A stretch of DNA of 64,000 bases from Erigeron canadensis (GCF_010389155.1 NC_057764.1:15624001-15688000); one strand, 5' to 3'; counted from the stretch's first letter, positions 10,304 through 21,173 are shown. A program made the numbers and translations. Notes: generated by a model not told the origin, from the sequence alone.

Positions 10304-10314
10304 TTTTCCCCCTA
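10304..10314 (-). promoter_or_regulatory. Internal polypurine-tract-like motif (copy B)
   Basis: The minus strand reads TAGGGGGAAAA, about 110 bp past the end of pol. It matches the core (TAGGGGGAA) of the real polypurine tract beside the 3' LTR. Copy D has CAAGGGGAATTT at the matching place (43185-43196). It could act as a second plus-strand priming site. Confidence 0.45.
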
Positions 10315-10423
10315 AAAATATGATCTATTTGATCAATGACTAGTCTTTGAGTACATCAAGGCGTTCAATCTCCAACCAATCAAGGATCACCTGGACCATC
10401 CTCAACTGGAGGGCCTCTCCAGT

Positions 10424-11982
10424 TTAACGAGGATTTAACATACCCAGTTCACTGATGAGATGTTTAAAAGTTTTCTCATCAAGAGGTTTTGTAAAGACAT
10501 CAGCTAACTGTTTACCAGTGGGGATGAAATTTATTTCAATGTCTCCTTTCATAACATGATCACGAATGAAGTGATACCTGATGTCAATATGCTTTGTCTT
10601 TGAGTGCATCACTGGGTTGTGAGATATAGCAATGACACTGGTATTGTCACAAAAATTGGGGTTCTTCAGTATTTCATACCATAATCAAGCAACTGGTTTT
10701 TGATCCAGAGAATTTGGGCACAGCAACTGGCCGCAGAAATGTATTCTGCCTCAGCAGTAGACATTGAAACCGAAGTCTGCTTCTTACTGGTCCAACTTAC
10801 CAGTTTTCCCCCTAGGAAGTGACATCCACCAGTTGTGGATTTTCTATCAATCTTACAACCTGCATGATCTGAATCTGAATAACCCATTAGATCTAACCCT
10901 GAGCCTTTGGGATACCAAAGACCAAGGCTAGGGCACCCTTTCAGGTACCTGAAAATGCGTTTAACAGCATGCAAATGTGATTCTTTTAGATTAGCCTGAA
11001 ATCTGGCACATAGACATGTTGCAAACATAATATCTGGTCGACTGGCAGTTAAATACATCAGTGAACCAACCATTCCACGGTATTCCTTTTGGTCCACTAG
11101 TTTGCCATTTGGGTCAGAGTCCAAATTTAATGGAGCTGAAATAGGTGTGGTTTTTGATGGGATAGAATCATATTTGTATTTTCTTAACAAATCTCTGACA
11201 TATTTTTCTTGGTTAATAAAAATACCATCCATGGTTTGTTTGATTTGTAAACCTAAGAAAAATGTTAATTCACCCATTAAACTCATCTCATATTCTTGAG
11301 ACATAATTTTCGAAAACCTTTTACACATTCCATCATCAGTTGACCCGAATATAATGTCATCAACATAAATTTGTACCAGTAAGATATTACCTTTTTCTTT
11401 CAAGATAAACAAGGTATTATCTATTGCACCTCTTTGAAAACCATTTTTGAGAAGATGTTTAGTTAGAGTGTCATACCAGGCTCTTGGGGCTTGACGAAGA
11501 CCATACAAGGCTTTGTTCAGTCTATATACCTAGTGAGGATGCTTTTCATTTATGAAACCTGGAGTCTGCGTAACATACACTTCTTCTTCCAATTTGCCAT
11601 TCAGAAACGCACTTTTGACATCCATCTAGAAGACCTTGAATTGCAAATGAGCAGCATAAGCCAAGAAAATTCTAATGGCTTCAAGTCATGCAACTGGAGC
11701 AAAAGTTTCATCGAAATCAACACCTTCTGCTTGACAATAACCCTTGGCAACCAATCTTGCTTTGTTCCTTACAATGTTGCCATCTTCATCCATCTTGTTC
11801 CGGTAGACCCACCTCGTTCCAATGGGTTCTTTCTTTAACCCTGGAGGACAAGGAACAAGTTCCCAAACATTGTTTCTTTCGAACTGGTTGAGTTCTTCTT
11901 GCATAGCTTCGGCCCAGCTTGGATCTGCCAAAGCCTCGTCAATCTTCTTCGGTTCAATTAGTGATAAGAAGGTGACGTTCAA
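10424..11982 (-). pseudogene. pol: copia reverse transcriptase-RNase H (copy B)
   Basis: Reverse transcriptase and RNase H that copy element RNA into DNA. The RT N-terminal part (GTRWVYRNKMDEDG, near 11800) is followed by the catalytic YVDDIIFGS (near 11350) and the RNase H-like end with KTKHIDIRYHFIRDHV and QLADVFTKPLDEKTF. The frame is broken: TAG codons near 11530 and 11625 replace conserved Trp and Gln codons, and there is a frame change between 10612 and 10666. The region is otherwise almost colinear with copy D's RT. Confidence 0.9.
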
Positions 11983-12067
11983 GCATTGATCACTTGTGGC
12001 TCTTCTAGTCTGAACCCCACTATCTGGATTGCCAATAATCTGCTCGATGGGATGAGCAGCAGTCCAT

Positions 12068-13774
12068 TTAGTGACTAGGTTGATATACTACAACATCAGT
12101 GCAAGACACCTGACGATCTCCAACAGATGTAGCAACTAGAGGAGGATCAGTCCAAACTACTTCAATTTCATCATCAGTGTCAACTGGAAAGTTAACACGA
12201 TTATCTTCAAACAAAGGTATATCTTGAAGAACTGGAGAAGCTTGAACTGGTTCTGATGTTGTTGTGGCACGTACATCTGATCCAATTACCAGTTTTTCAG
12301 GTAGGTTAAAACTGATAGAGGGATAAAATGAGGTATCACTGGAGCTCTTCTTTTCCTTAACTGGTTCCGAGACTTGATGACTGGAAACATTTTCTGGTGC
12401 AGTAACTGATTGATGAACTTGATCAGATACACCAAAATCTACTGGGACAACTGAAGATAAATCAAGGGTTGGTCTTTTGTTGATTGCTTCATTTGATTCA
12501 TCGAATGTGACATGAATAGTCTCATGTACCTTTTGGAGTCTATAATTATAAACTCTATAGGCTTTTCTTATATCTGAATACCCCACAAAGACTCCTTCGG
12601 CAGCTTTTGCATCAAACTTTTCCAACTGACTAGAATCGTTTAAGATATAAACTGGACAACCAAATACATGAAAGTATCCAATATTTGGTTTATGATTCCT
12701 AAGGACTTCATAGGCAGTCTTTTGGTGTCTCTTGACATAAACTGACCGGTTTTGGGTGTGACAAGCAGTTGCCACAGCTTCAGCCCAAAAACAGGTGGGA
12801 AGACCAGATTCAGATAACATACTTCTGGCAGCTTCAATCAATGTGCGATTCTTTCTTTCAACCACACCATTTTGCTCTGGAGAACGAGCTGACGAGAAGT
12901 TTTGAGAAATGCCAGTGTCAGTGCAAAATGTCTCCAATTCTTTATTAATGAATTATGTACCATTATCACTTCTCAACTGACACACTTTCTTGGTATACTT
13001 GAGTTCAATTCTTTTGATGAGAGAGATAATTTCACCAGGTGCATCACTCTTTGATCTGATCAATATCACCCAACAAAATCTAGTGTATTCATCGACCACA
13101 ACTAAAGTGTATCTCTTGCCAGCTTTAGTTTGAACATTCACTGGACCAAAGAGATCCATATGAAGCATGTGAAGAGGTTCAGTGATACTGAAATTCTGCC
13201 TGGTCTTGAAACTGGCGCTTTTCTTTTTGCCCATTTCACACCCTGGACATGGTTTCTCCTTTTTAAAGGAAAACAAAGGTATCCCGTCCACCAATTGCTT
13301 CCTTGACAACTTGTTGATATTTTTGAAATTAAGGTGGGATAACCTTTTATGCCACAGCCAGTTGGTGTCCTCATCAGCCTTGACATAGAAACAATGCTCT
13401 TTTGGAGCAGGCTCCATGTCCATGATGTACACATTCCCTTTTCTTGCTGCAATCATAACCACCTTCCAATCCTTGTTAAAAACAGTGCCTTGAGCAATAT
13501 CGAACAGTACCCTATATCCATCATCACAAACTTGACTGACACTTATCAGGTTATATTTCAAACCATTAACAAATGCAACTTTTGTGAACTGGATCTGCCC
13601 ATTGTCAACAACACCATATCCTTCAGTTTTCCCACTTCCATCATTACCAAATGTCACTGCCGGTCCATCACAAACAATGAACTCTTCCAGCAGGGGCTTA
13701 CATCCGGTCATAGTTCGGCCAGCAGCGCTGTCCAGATACCAAATATTCTTCTTTCGATCGCCCTGCACACCCAA
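12068..13774 (-). pseudogene. pol: copia protease-integrase (copy B)
   Basis: Starts in the protease with YLDSAAGRTMTG, where the aspartate triad is DSA and not the common DSG. Then come a pre-integrase zinc region (HKRLSHLNF ... CPGCEMGK) and the integrase core: MDLFGPV with Asp 1, RSDNGT with Asp 2 and the Glu in NGVVERKN. A TAA at 12953 replaces the codon just after RSDNGT. The C-terminal extension runs to 12068 and a frame change separates it from RT. The product would cut the polyprotein and insert cDNA if intact. Confidence 0.9.
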
Positions 13775-13856
13775 GCAAATAATTAGTTATTTTTGTGAAC
13801 CCATCTTTTCTTGATGGGTCCACTAGACTCCTTCTGAGAAGTCCCATGAGTTTGAC

Positions 13857-16190
13857 TTAGTGTAGAACTGGATGAAGAAACTGGAGGGTTCTCTCCAGCT
13901 TCAGGAGTAAAAACAATTGGTTTGAGTGGAACTTTATCCTCCTTTTCTTTTCAGAATTTGCTCCTTTTTGAGTAGATTGTTTTGTCTTTTGTTTTTGAGG
14001 AGGGGTTTTGACATTTTGTTTTTCAACTGAAGAAGATGAAGCTCCTTCCAAATTTTTAATTCTGGCAGTACAACTTTGTACCTGCCTTGACAAACATTGG
14101 AGTTGATTCTCCATTTTTAACAAAATGCTTTTCTCATCAGGCTGCTGGCCTATGGACTTGGGCTCAACGGGGGTTTTAGTCTTTTGAGTTGTGGACTCAT
14201 TTGACTTGTGAGGTAGAGGATTGTCACCAGATTCCTTTTTAACTGGACCTTTAGCCTTCTTGGCTCCAGTTTTGACCTCAACAGGGTTGGTCTTAGTGGA
14301 TTCAGATTTGGCAGGGTCAGAGGAATCATAAGGAGTTTCAACTCTAACAGATTATGGCATTTGGTGAATTGTGGGTAAAACAGCTGCCATCTGAAGATCA
14401 CCAGATTTCCAGACAGTTTTTTGAGCATCAATGGTTTTTGAAAAAGCGTCATAATTTTTACCAGATGCTTGTACCCAAGAATTGATAACCATGTGTTCCT
14501 TTTCAAGATCAAATTTTAGTTTTTGGTTATCTCTTTCCAATGCCTCATTTTTCAAATCTGACTCTTTAAGAGCCAACTGGACACTTTGCAAATCATTTAT
14601 TTGACCTTTCATGTTGTTAAATTCAACCAAAACTGTTTCCATGTATCTTTCACAGTCAGTTCTCATGGTTTCAACAAATAACAAGTCATCATTCAATGAT
14701 TCAGCAATATCCAGTTTTAGTTCTGAATCTAACTCGACATCGTAATCCCTTACCTTCTTTAAAATGATGTCAACCCATCTTCCAGAAACAACATCATCTT
14801 TCACCACTGGTTGTTGATTTTCTAATGCCATGAAACACACATCTCTAATCTCTTCTTCATCATCAGATGAGTCATCAGAGAGTTCCCATTTTCCTTCAGT
14901 TTGAGCCAACATGCACTTGTTCTTTTCTTTCTCTTTTTCTTGTTCAAGAGACATGAGAGCAATCTGGGCCTTAAGTTTCTTGTATTTGGCCTTATAATCA
15001 TCAGTTTTAACAAAATTTGGGACAATAGGACTAGTTTGGTTGTTCATCTGACTAGATCTGCATTCCTTCATGAAATGACCTTTCTTACCACATTTGTAGC
15101 AGATAAGATTAGCCTTATCCAGAGAAATTGAACTGGAAGCATTATTGGACCCATTAAATCGATTAGATTTATGCTTGAACCTATTAAAGGTTTTAGCAAT
15201 CATGGCTACCAGATCATCATCGTCAGTTTCCTCTCAACCATTACTTAGATTAGTGGTTAGGCCAGAGTTCAGTAAGTTGTTTAACATTTCCTTCATAGAA
15301 TGTAACTGGACATTCTCAGTAGACATTAAAGCAGCACAAGGTTGCCGAATAAAGTTGGCAACCTTGGAACTCTGAGCATGGTTTAAAGCATCTTGCTCAG
15401 CCAATATTCTTGCTGCATCATTATCTTCAGTGAATCTGAAGGCTCCATATAGGGAAGCAAGAGTATGGTTCTGCAAGGTCTTACCTTGTCTTAGGACAAG
15501 AACCATGTGTGCCCATTTGGATGGCAAAACATCACAAAATTTTTCAAGAAGAATATCATTATCCTTCTCCACTCCCAAGCCTCTAAGTTGATTAATTAGG
15601 CCAATAAATCTGGTATAAGTACCAGTTAAGCTTTCATTGGGAAGAGCAAAGAAGGATTCATACTTCTTGTTAAGAACAACCTTTCTGGTGACAATGGTGT
15701 CATTTCCTCCTTCAAACCGGAGAACTAATTCATCCCACATAGATTTTGCACTAGGAAATAGCACAAGTGTTGGAATTAGTTCCTCGGGAACAGCAGCAAG
15801 GATCATGTTGTTTAATCTGGTATCAAGATCAACCAGTCTGCGATCCTCGTCTGACCAATGTTCCTCAGATTTTTCCCTGGTGCCACTTCTCCTAGTAGGG
15901 TCGAGAAGAGGGCTAACACCACTGGACATGGGTATATATGGTCCATCCTTAAGGATTTTCAACATATACCTCTCTATCCCACTAAAATGCAAGAGCATTC
16001 TAGCCTTCCATGTACCAAATGTCTCACCATTCCCATCAAATTTGGGAACAGGAGTGTTGGAGTAATGTACATGAACATGGTTCGCTCTAGGAGTAGGAGG
16101 AGGAGGAGGAGGAGGGTTAGTATTTAAAGGAGTTATAACATTAGCATTAGATTCATTTGGACCAGAACCATTCTCACCTTCAGCAGCCAT
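13857..16190 (-). pseudogene. gag: sirevirus gag (copy B)
   Basis: Structural polyprotein starting at ATG 16190, with an N-terminus of Asn/Pro repeats, the capsid-like region TFGTWKARMLLHF, the CCHC knuckle CYKCGKKGHFMKEC (near 15060-15110), an acidic segment (DSSDDEEEIRD) and a coiled-coil tail (KESDLKNEALERDNQKLKFD). A single frame continues to 13857 but contains TGA at 15234 and TAA at 14352, with a shift in a Lys-rich A-run near 13950. Protease-integrase follows in another frame about 80 bp downstream, as is common where pol is reached by frameshift or in decayed copies. Confidence 0.88.
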
Positions 16191-16231
16191 CGAAGTAGAC
16201 CTAGGTTATAGAATTGAAACAATTCAACCTG

Positions 16232-16246
16232 CCTACTCTGATACTA
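16232..16246 (-). promoter_or_regulatory. primer binding site (copy B, one mismatch)
   Basis: Minus strand TAGTATCAGAGTAGG, two bases inside the 5' LTR. It matches the iMet tRNA site of copies A and D except for G to A at the second base, which would weaken priming today. Confidence 0.8.
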
Positions 16247-16248
16247 CT

Positions 16249-17222
16249 TGTAAGTCCCAACTATTGCTAGATGGGTGCTGAAGACACCTCTATGTCAATG
16301 GTGAGTGAACTTTGCAACACAATCAATTAATCTGGATATGACCAGTTTAGATTGATTGTGTACCAGGTTAACTGGAGTTAATATATAAAGGTGACAGAAT
16401 GTGTAAGTAAAATACAATGCAATAATATAAATGACAAGTATATAAATTGGTGAGACAATATGTAATTTTCAAGTGTATTTTATTTATTGATTGTTTAAAT
16501 AAAATACAAGGTTGTTGCGGAACCAAGATAATACAAGAATGTAAATATCCTAACAACCCATGAAATACAATTGATCTAAACTAGGAAATTCTCCTAAACA
16601 ATCGAAACACTTAAAGTTTTGAAATGTTCCTTTTTGCGATTGAGAGAATATTGCACAAGTTCACTAATATTGCAGAATGTATGTATTTGCAAAGTTATGA
16701 AAACGCTTGTGCAAGGTCTCTATTTATAGTCGAAGATTGAGTATTGGGATCTCAACTTCGACATACAAATATGGTTGACAGCACACAAAAGTATTGTTAA
16801 ATAATCCTTTGTGTGTGCTAAATAAAGTAAGACAAAAGGTTACTTTATTCAACCACTCTACATCTTTGCACTTTTATCCAGAGACAAGATTATTGTCCGG
16901 TTAAAAGGATGTAGTGTAAAAGGTCCTCCTCGTAATCAGTGTAAAGCTTTGTAAGAGCATTTACACTGGAGGATTCTCCAGTTGATTGATCTGGTAGATT
17001 GTCAACTAGGCTTCGCTGCCATTGTCAATCTCTGTCTTCCATTTATTGTCTTCGACTTCAACTGGAAGGTCTTCAGATTCTAGTCTTCAGATCTCAACTG
17101 AAGGAAGTCATAAGTTGCTAAAACTGTACAATGCAACTGGACTTCTAATATTTCGAACAATTCTGCATGCTCTCCAGATGTCGCTGGAGAGCTCCAGTTT
17201 ATAGCTTAAACTGCACCTAACA
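16249..17222 (-). repeat. 5' LTR of sirevirus B (974 bp)
   Basis: Bounded by TGTTAGGTGC (17222) and GGGACTTACA (16249). TATAAATA on the minus strand at 16721-16728. Perfect 12-bp-stem hairpin (GTATTTTATTTA and its complement, arms 16475-16486 and 16496-16507) downstream of the presumed transcription start. It retains the ~20 bp missing from the 3' LTR. Confidence 0.9.
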
Positions 17223-17718
17223 ACGCATATGGGAATCGTATGGATTTAATGGGTGGCGGTGTGCTACGGTACGGGCGAAGCCCTTGCTACCGGCGCCGGC
17301 GCCGTGGCTGGGTGGTCGGAGACGGAGGAGGAGGTGACGGCGGCGCCGGAGAAGAAGAAGGAGGTGGTAGCAGGCGGCTGTCTCGCCGGAGAAGAGAAAA
17401 AGGTGGTGGACGGCGGTTGTGTTGCCGGAGAAGAGTGAGAGAAGAGAGAAGAAGAGGATTAATCTCATCCATTGATTAGGATAAATCAAGGGTCAAGATT
17501 TGGTCCTTGGGTTTCACCAAAATTATAGATTCAAATGAACAATCCTCATATATATATATATATGTATAAATAAATATATAAAGAGAAAAGAAGAGAAGAC
17601 CTTCAACTCTTATGAGCAAATAAATATTCTATTCCGATTAAAGTGCACTACTTAAAAATTACAGGCCTCAAAAATTAAAGAACGGTGGGGACGCCTACCG
17701 GACTAATACAAGGACGGG

Positions 17719-18372
17719 TTACAAACCCTCCAGTATGAAAAAAAAAAAAACAAAAAACAAAACCACGATTACAGTCGTCGGAACTATAGCCTGGACAATA
17801 AATCCAAGAGTTAAAATTACGAAACTGGCAACAAAAACCCGATAACTAACTTTAAACCGGATAAAGAGTCTGAGAACATAACTACGACCCAACCGACGAA
17901 TCCGGACATATCTTTCAAAAATATTAAATTCTTCACAAGCATCTTGGTCGACAAGAGACTTCCCGGAAAGCGGATTCACCTTGGTCAAGTGGTGCACAAA
18001 AGGAATTACTTTTGTCATTACCTTCTTATACTTCACCTGCAGAGCGAAGAGTTCAGAAGGAAGAAGCTGCACCTGATTTTCCCTATTCACCATCCCATCT
18101 CGAGCGATCTGCAGCTGGACATCTTTCATATCAAGAGCGTGCTTCAAATTTTGAGAATCGGAGGAACGATCATCGGTAGAAACAGAGACGAAACCATGGG
18201 ACGCGCCACCATCTTCAGAACATCGCTTTAGGATTTCCAGATCCGACTCCAACCGGCGAATTTTTATCATATCAACATACGACCTCACACCAAGCTTAAA
18301 GTTCTTACCAATAGTTTTTATTCGGCCATGCTTGCAGAAAACACTCCTCCTTTTTCGATAACCCCACTTCAT
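17719..18372 (-). CDS. Antisense accessory ORF of the Tat element
   Basis: A 217-aa ORF on the strand opposite to the Tat element, just upstream of its polypurine tract and 3' LTR. The ATG at 18372 is the first in frame. It has a basic N-terminus, a helix-rich middle (RRLESDLEILKR and MKDVQLQIARDG) and a very hydrophobic last ~45 residues partly created by an A-rich run (17738-17760), so the true C-terminus may differ. A TATATAAA lies immediately before the ATG, too close to serve this start. Tat-lineage elements (for example maize Grande gene23) are known to carry antisense ORFs here, which fits. No function is recognised. Confidence 0.5.
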   Translation of the reverse strand: MKWGYRKRRSVFCKHGRIKTIGKNFKLGVRSYVDMIKIRRLESDLEILKRCSEDGGASHGFVSVSTDDRSSDSQNLKHALDMKDVQLQIARDGMVNRENQVQLLPSELFALQVKYKKVMTKVIPFVHHLTKVNPLSGKSLVDQDACEEFNIFERYVRIRRLGRSYVLRLFIRFKVSYRVFVASFVILTLGFIVQAIVPTTVIVVLFFVFFFFILEGL

Positions 18373-18596
18373 TTATATAAGGAACCTATCAGCAAAGGTG
18401 AAAAACAATAAACCAGATCCAATTACTCACCTTATATTGGGGTAGGAGACGCACTACCACCGATTTACAAAAAGACCCATTAAAGACTAGCTCTAGTCCA
18501 AAACCGCCCCTTTTAAAAGCCTTCTTGAAGACAGCGGACTCCCAGGATCAGCTCCTCGGCAAAGACTAACAACACGATCTTGGCACATCATATTAT

Positions 18597-18609
18597 TAGT
18601 CTGGGGGCT
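18597..18609 (+). promoter_or_regulatory. polypurine tract of Tat element
   Basis: TAGTCTGGGGGCT directly precedes the LTR start TGATGGTGTA. A G-rich tract against TG is the expected plus-strand primer, and it fixes the element as plus strand. Confidence 0.65.
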
Positions 18610-19082
18610 TGATGGTGTATCCACCGTCACCTAGGATAAAGCCTCACCCTAAGAAGACTAAGAGGTCACCCAGGGTATTACGTAGCCCGGGATAAAGAAG
18701 ATTAACATAAGAAAGATACGATCATATCACCTCCTTAAATAAGGGAGATCGTTGCCAAAGATAAAAAAAAAATGCGTATGGAGACTTACTCTCCACGAAA
18801 AACCACTATAAAAGGGGGAAAACTTTAAATCATGATCATCATACTCATTACGAGAAAACCCTAAAAACATATACTAGATCTCCGGTAAAACCCTAAGAGA
18901 TCTGGACACATCTAAACCGGCGTACAAGGGAGAAAAACTCCTACCAACAAGGAATCACCGTCCAATCCATCAAACACCTCCAAATCACTTAACCTGATCC
19001 GTTGTACAAACACTCTGAATAAAATCATCATGAGAGTAAGGACGACTTCACAAATTGGTTTAACCTAATCTTTGTATCAACA
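18610..19082 (+). repeat. 3' LTR of Tat-type gypsy element (~473 bp)
   Basis: Starts TGATGGTGTATCC after the polypurine tract and probably ends at TGTATCAACA (19082). Contains CTATAAAAGGGGG (near 18806) as TATA box and AAACCCTAAG-type leader sequence. No internal retroelement sequence follows on the right, as expected for a 3' LTR. The right boundary is inferred from its CA end. Confidence 0.6.
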
Positions 19083-20065
19083 CTCATGATATCGTAAGGG
19101 TTACGTGAATACCTATATATATACACACACATTATGAATCTTTATTAGTAAATTAGTGATGTTGGATGGCTTGTTTGTGTATTGGTATAACAATAATTCG
19201 AGATGTTGGTGCGGTTCAATCAGAATGTCATGTTCTAATAGGTTTTTTCTGAGCCTTGTTTTCTGATTCAGCCGTGCCAGTATCACGTATGACTATCTCA
19301 AAACTGTATGTCACACAAGTTCACAAATATTTTTCTTAGCAATCCTTAATTAGGTTTTTTTTTTTGTTCCTTTTCCATGACATTATTCTTAAAGTTTCAT
19401 TAATCGGGTTCTAGTTATTTGTTGAGTAAACATCATGCAAATGCTGGTCTAAAGCATCTAGCTTCCAGGTATGATTTTGTTCTTAGTCCTCATTATTTTC
19501 GTGATATGTTTCTCATCTTTATGAACATTGAAAAGGGTTGAACCTTTTTACACTTAGTGCATATCGAATTTTATTTAACGGCAAATGTCCGTGGTTAATA
19601 GTTAGTTATCCACAAGTTAATAGTTATAAGTAAATGTGGGGATTTAAACCCAAGACCTCGAAAGAGACAAAGTCTTCCACCTCCCCTTGAACCACTAGAT
19701 GAAGAGTTCGTTGTACAATGATTTAAAATGGATAAAGATAAATATTATATATGTTTTAAGAGTATTATAGTATGTATTTTGTGTAATATATATTGGTAAG
19801 GAATTTTACACATATTTTGGCATCATGAGTCATAAAAGGCAGTATCTTTTACGTACATTCTTGTCAATGTGGGGTTTTGTTATTTGTATTTTTGTTGATT
19901 TCTGTTGGTTTCATTAATTGTTATCATTTCAATTTAGATGTATTTATCTTCCATAAAAAGGGACATATCATTTTCCTTTAAACATCTGGTTCCCTTTCAT
20001 CTCTTGATGTAAACTTAGTTTCTTCATAGTTTTAACTTTGTCTTGTCTACGATGACATCACATAA
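19083..20065. other. AT-rich intergenic stretch with a weak tRNA-like segment
   Basis: No coding frame of note. At 19636-19710 the minus strand has a tRNA-like pattern (CTAGTGGTTCAAGG resembling box A, GGTTTAAATCC resembling a mutated box B), possibly an old SINE head. Otherwise nothing. The 15-bp target copy of the next SINE ends at 20065. Confidence 0.4.
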
Positions 20066-20260
20066 ACAAAGAAAAGAAAGAAAGAAACCGTTCAATACCG
20101 CATTCCGCGAGTTTTGTGCCCCAATACCTTGATGGTGTATGGGGGTTAAAATGTTAGTAGACCTTACATCTACCTAAGTAGTGAGGCTGCTTTCATTTTC
20201 TACTTAAATGATAGAAAAAGGACCTCCAACCATTGCATTGGATAAGGATCGAACCCATGG
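20066..20260 (-). mobile_element. SINE, 5'-truncated, with perfect 15-bp target duplication
   Basis: Flanked by identical GATGACATCACATAA at 20051-20065 and 20261-20275. The body is homologous to the SINE at 28323-28538: box B GGTTCGATCC near its 5' end, then CCTAAGTAG-type and CCCCAATACC segments. Its 3' end is a T-rich tail on the minus strand (A/G-rich 20066-20090 on the plus strand), as in Au-type plant SINEs. The box A part of the tRNA head is missing. Confidence 0.8.
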
Positions 20261-20275
20261 GATGACATCACATAA

Positions 20276-20500
20276 GGAAGGGTTACTTTATTGGATTCAG
20301 GATTATCCGTTTTTTTTATTAATTACTAATCCATCTTAAACTTAAACATAATTTAGAGCCACCAAACTTAGAATCAGATTTGGGTTAGTTCGTCGGATTT
20401 TGAAACAGCCAAATAAAAAGATTTCAAACTGATTTAACTTATTTGGCTGATCATACTACCTAAATCCCAATCTAACAAGTTTAGCGATTTGTATAGGTCA
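20276..20500. other. AT-rich intergenic DNA
   Basis: I see no gene or recognisable repeat. The left edge of the following Tat LTR could lie inside or just after this stretch. Confidence 0.3.
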
Positions 20501-20523
20501 TTTTGGATAGACGGATAGCTATA

Positions 20524-21158
20524 TGATGACATACCTAGCTTAAGCACCATTAACGCTAGTAAATAAGCCAAAGTCCACTAATGATAATTAACCTAATGCA
20601 TAGCTGCGGTTAAGTACTACTAAGGTCGCAACCCATCCTATGCAGGTCGCAGCCTTATTGGTTACTTGGAAATAGCTATGGCCAGCTACTTAGGCCGTAT
20701 CCCTCCTCCTCCTGGCCGCAGCCTGCCCGCTGCTTGACTTTAGGGTGGAGCTTCATGACGTCGGTTATAGCGACATCTAACAAACCCTGCAACAGCTTTG
20801 TCTCTTCCTCGCAAGGGACAAACGCTTACGTATAAAACGACACACCGAATAACGTCTCCCTGCAATACGAAAGTCACAACTTGGGACCAACGCATACATC
20901 TACCTGCAGGACGAACGTCATGGCTGGGGACTAACGTGTTGACCTATCCTCAACCCCTATAAATACCCCTTCATTGGCCTACTTCTAGGACCAATGAACA
21001 ACACACAAAAACACACACACTTTACACTTGGTGGCGTGAGATCAACACCTTCATTTCATACCAACTGGGAATCGCCAACAAGTCCAAAACATTTCTCAAA
21101 CCCTTTTTTCCATACAAGATTAACCCCAAGACCTTAAGTGAGAATCCTTGCTTAAACG
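20524..21158 (+). repeat. 5' LTR of second Tat-type gypsy element (left edge uncertain)
   Basis: The right edge is set by the primer site TGGCGCCATCCGC at 21161, preceded by TTAAACGAG (an LTR end in CG where CA is usual). TATA box CCTATAAATACCCC near 20960 with a CA-rich leader. The left edge is taken at TGATGACATA by analogy with the TGAT starts of the other Tat LTRs here, but is not proven. Confidence 0.5.
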
Positions 21159-21160
21159 AG

Positions 21161-21173
21161 TGGCGCCATCCGC
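21161..21173 (+). promoter_or_regulatory. primer binding site, Tat type
   Basis: TGGCGCCATCCGC, a TGGCGCC-type primer site as used by Tat/Athila gypsy elements, two bases after the LTR and 37 bp before the gag ATG. Confidence 0.65.

Larger units (their letters stand above)
4731..17222 (-). mobile_element. Complete sirevirus-type Ty1/copia element copy B
   Basis: Full-length LTR retrotransposon of 12,492 bp, minus strand: 5' LTR (16249-17222), primer site, gag, protease-integrase-RT-RNase H, a long accessory reading frame with its own promoter-like region, polypurine tract, 3' LTR (4731-5685). The flanks are ATGCA (4726-4730) and ACGCA (17223-17227), a 5-bp target duplication with one CpG-to-TpG change. 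The LTRs differ by roughly two dozen substitutions and one ~20-bp deletion by eye, so insertion was fairly recent. The order gag-pol followed by an extra 3' frame, large LTRs and an extended gag match the sirevirus (Maximus/SIRE) lineage. The coding part is disabled by several stops and shifts. Confidence 0.9.
4395..17547. mobile_element. Small TIR-type DNA element, split by sirevirus B
   Basis: The left arm (4395-4730) and right arm (17223-17547) flank the sirevirus. Their outer ends are imperfect inverted repeats: left GAGTTGTATTCACGTGAATC then a shared AACCCAAGG, and the reverse complement of the right end GAGGATTGTTCATTTGAATC then AACCCAAGG. Both ends abut (TA)n, which suggests insertion into a TA-rich target. 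The inside is unusually GC-rich. The left arm has tandem copies of a CTCCGGCGACATC-like word (4515-4655), the right arm GGCGGCGCCGGAGAAGAAG-like stretches. Each arm carries an ACGGTACGGGC...GCCC hairpin. No transposase is seen, so it would be non-autonomous (core ~660 bp). The superfamily is not determined. Confidence 0.5.

Noticed and set aside
17240..17489. Overlapping Gly/Arg-rich and Leu/Pro-rich ORFs on both strands
   Set aside because: GC-rich low-complexity sequence in the right arm of the TIR element; frames on both strands are equally open.
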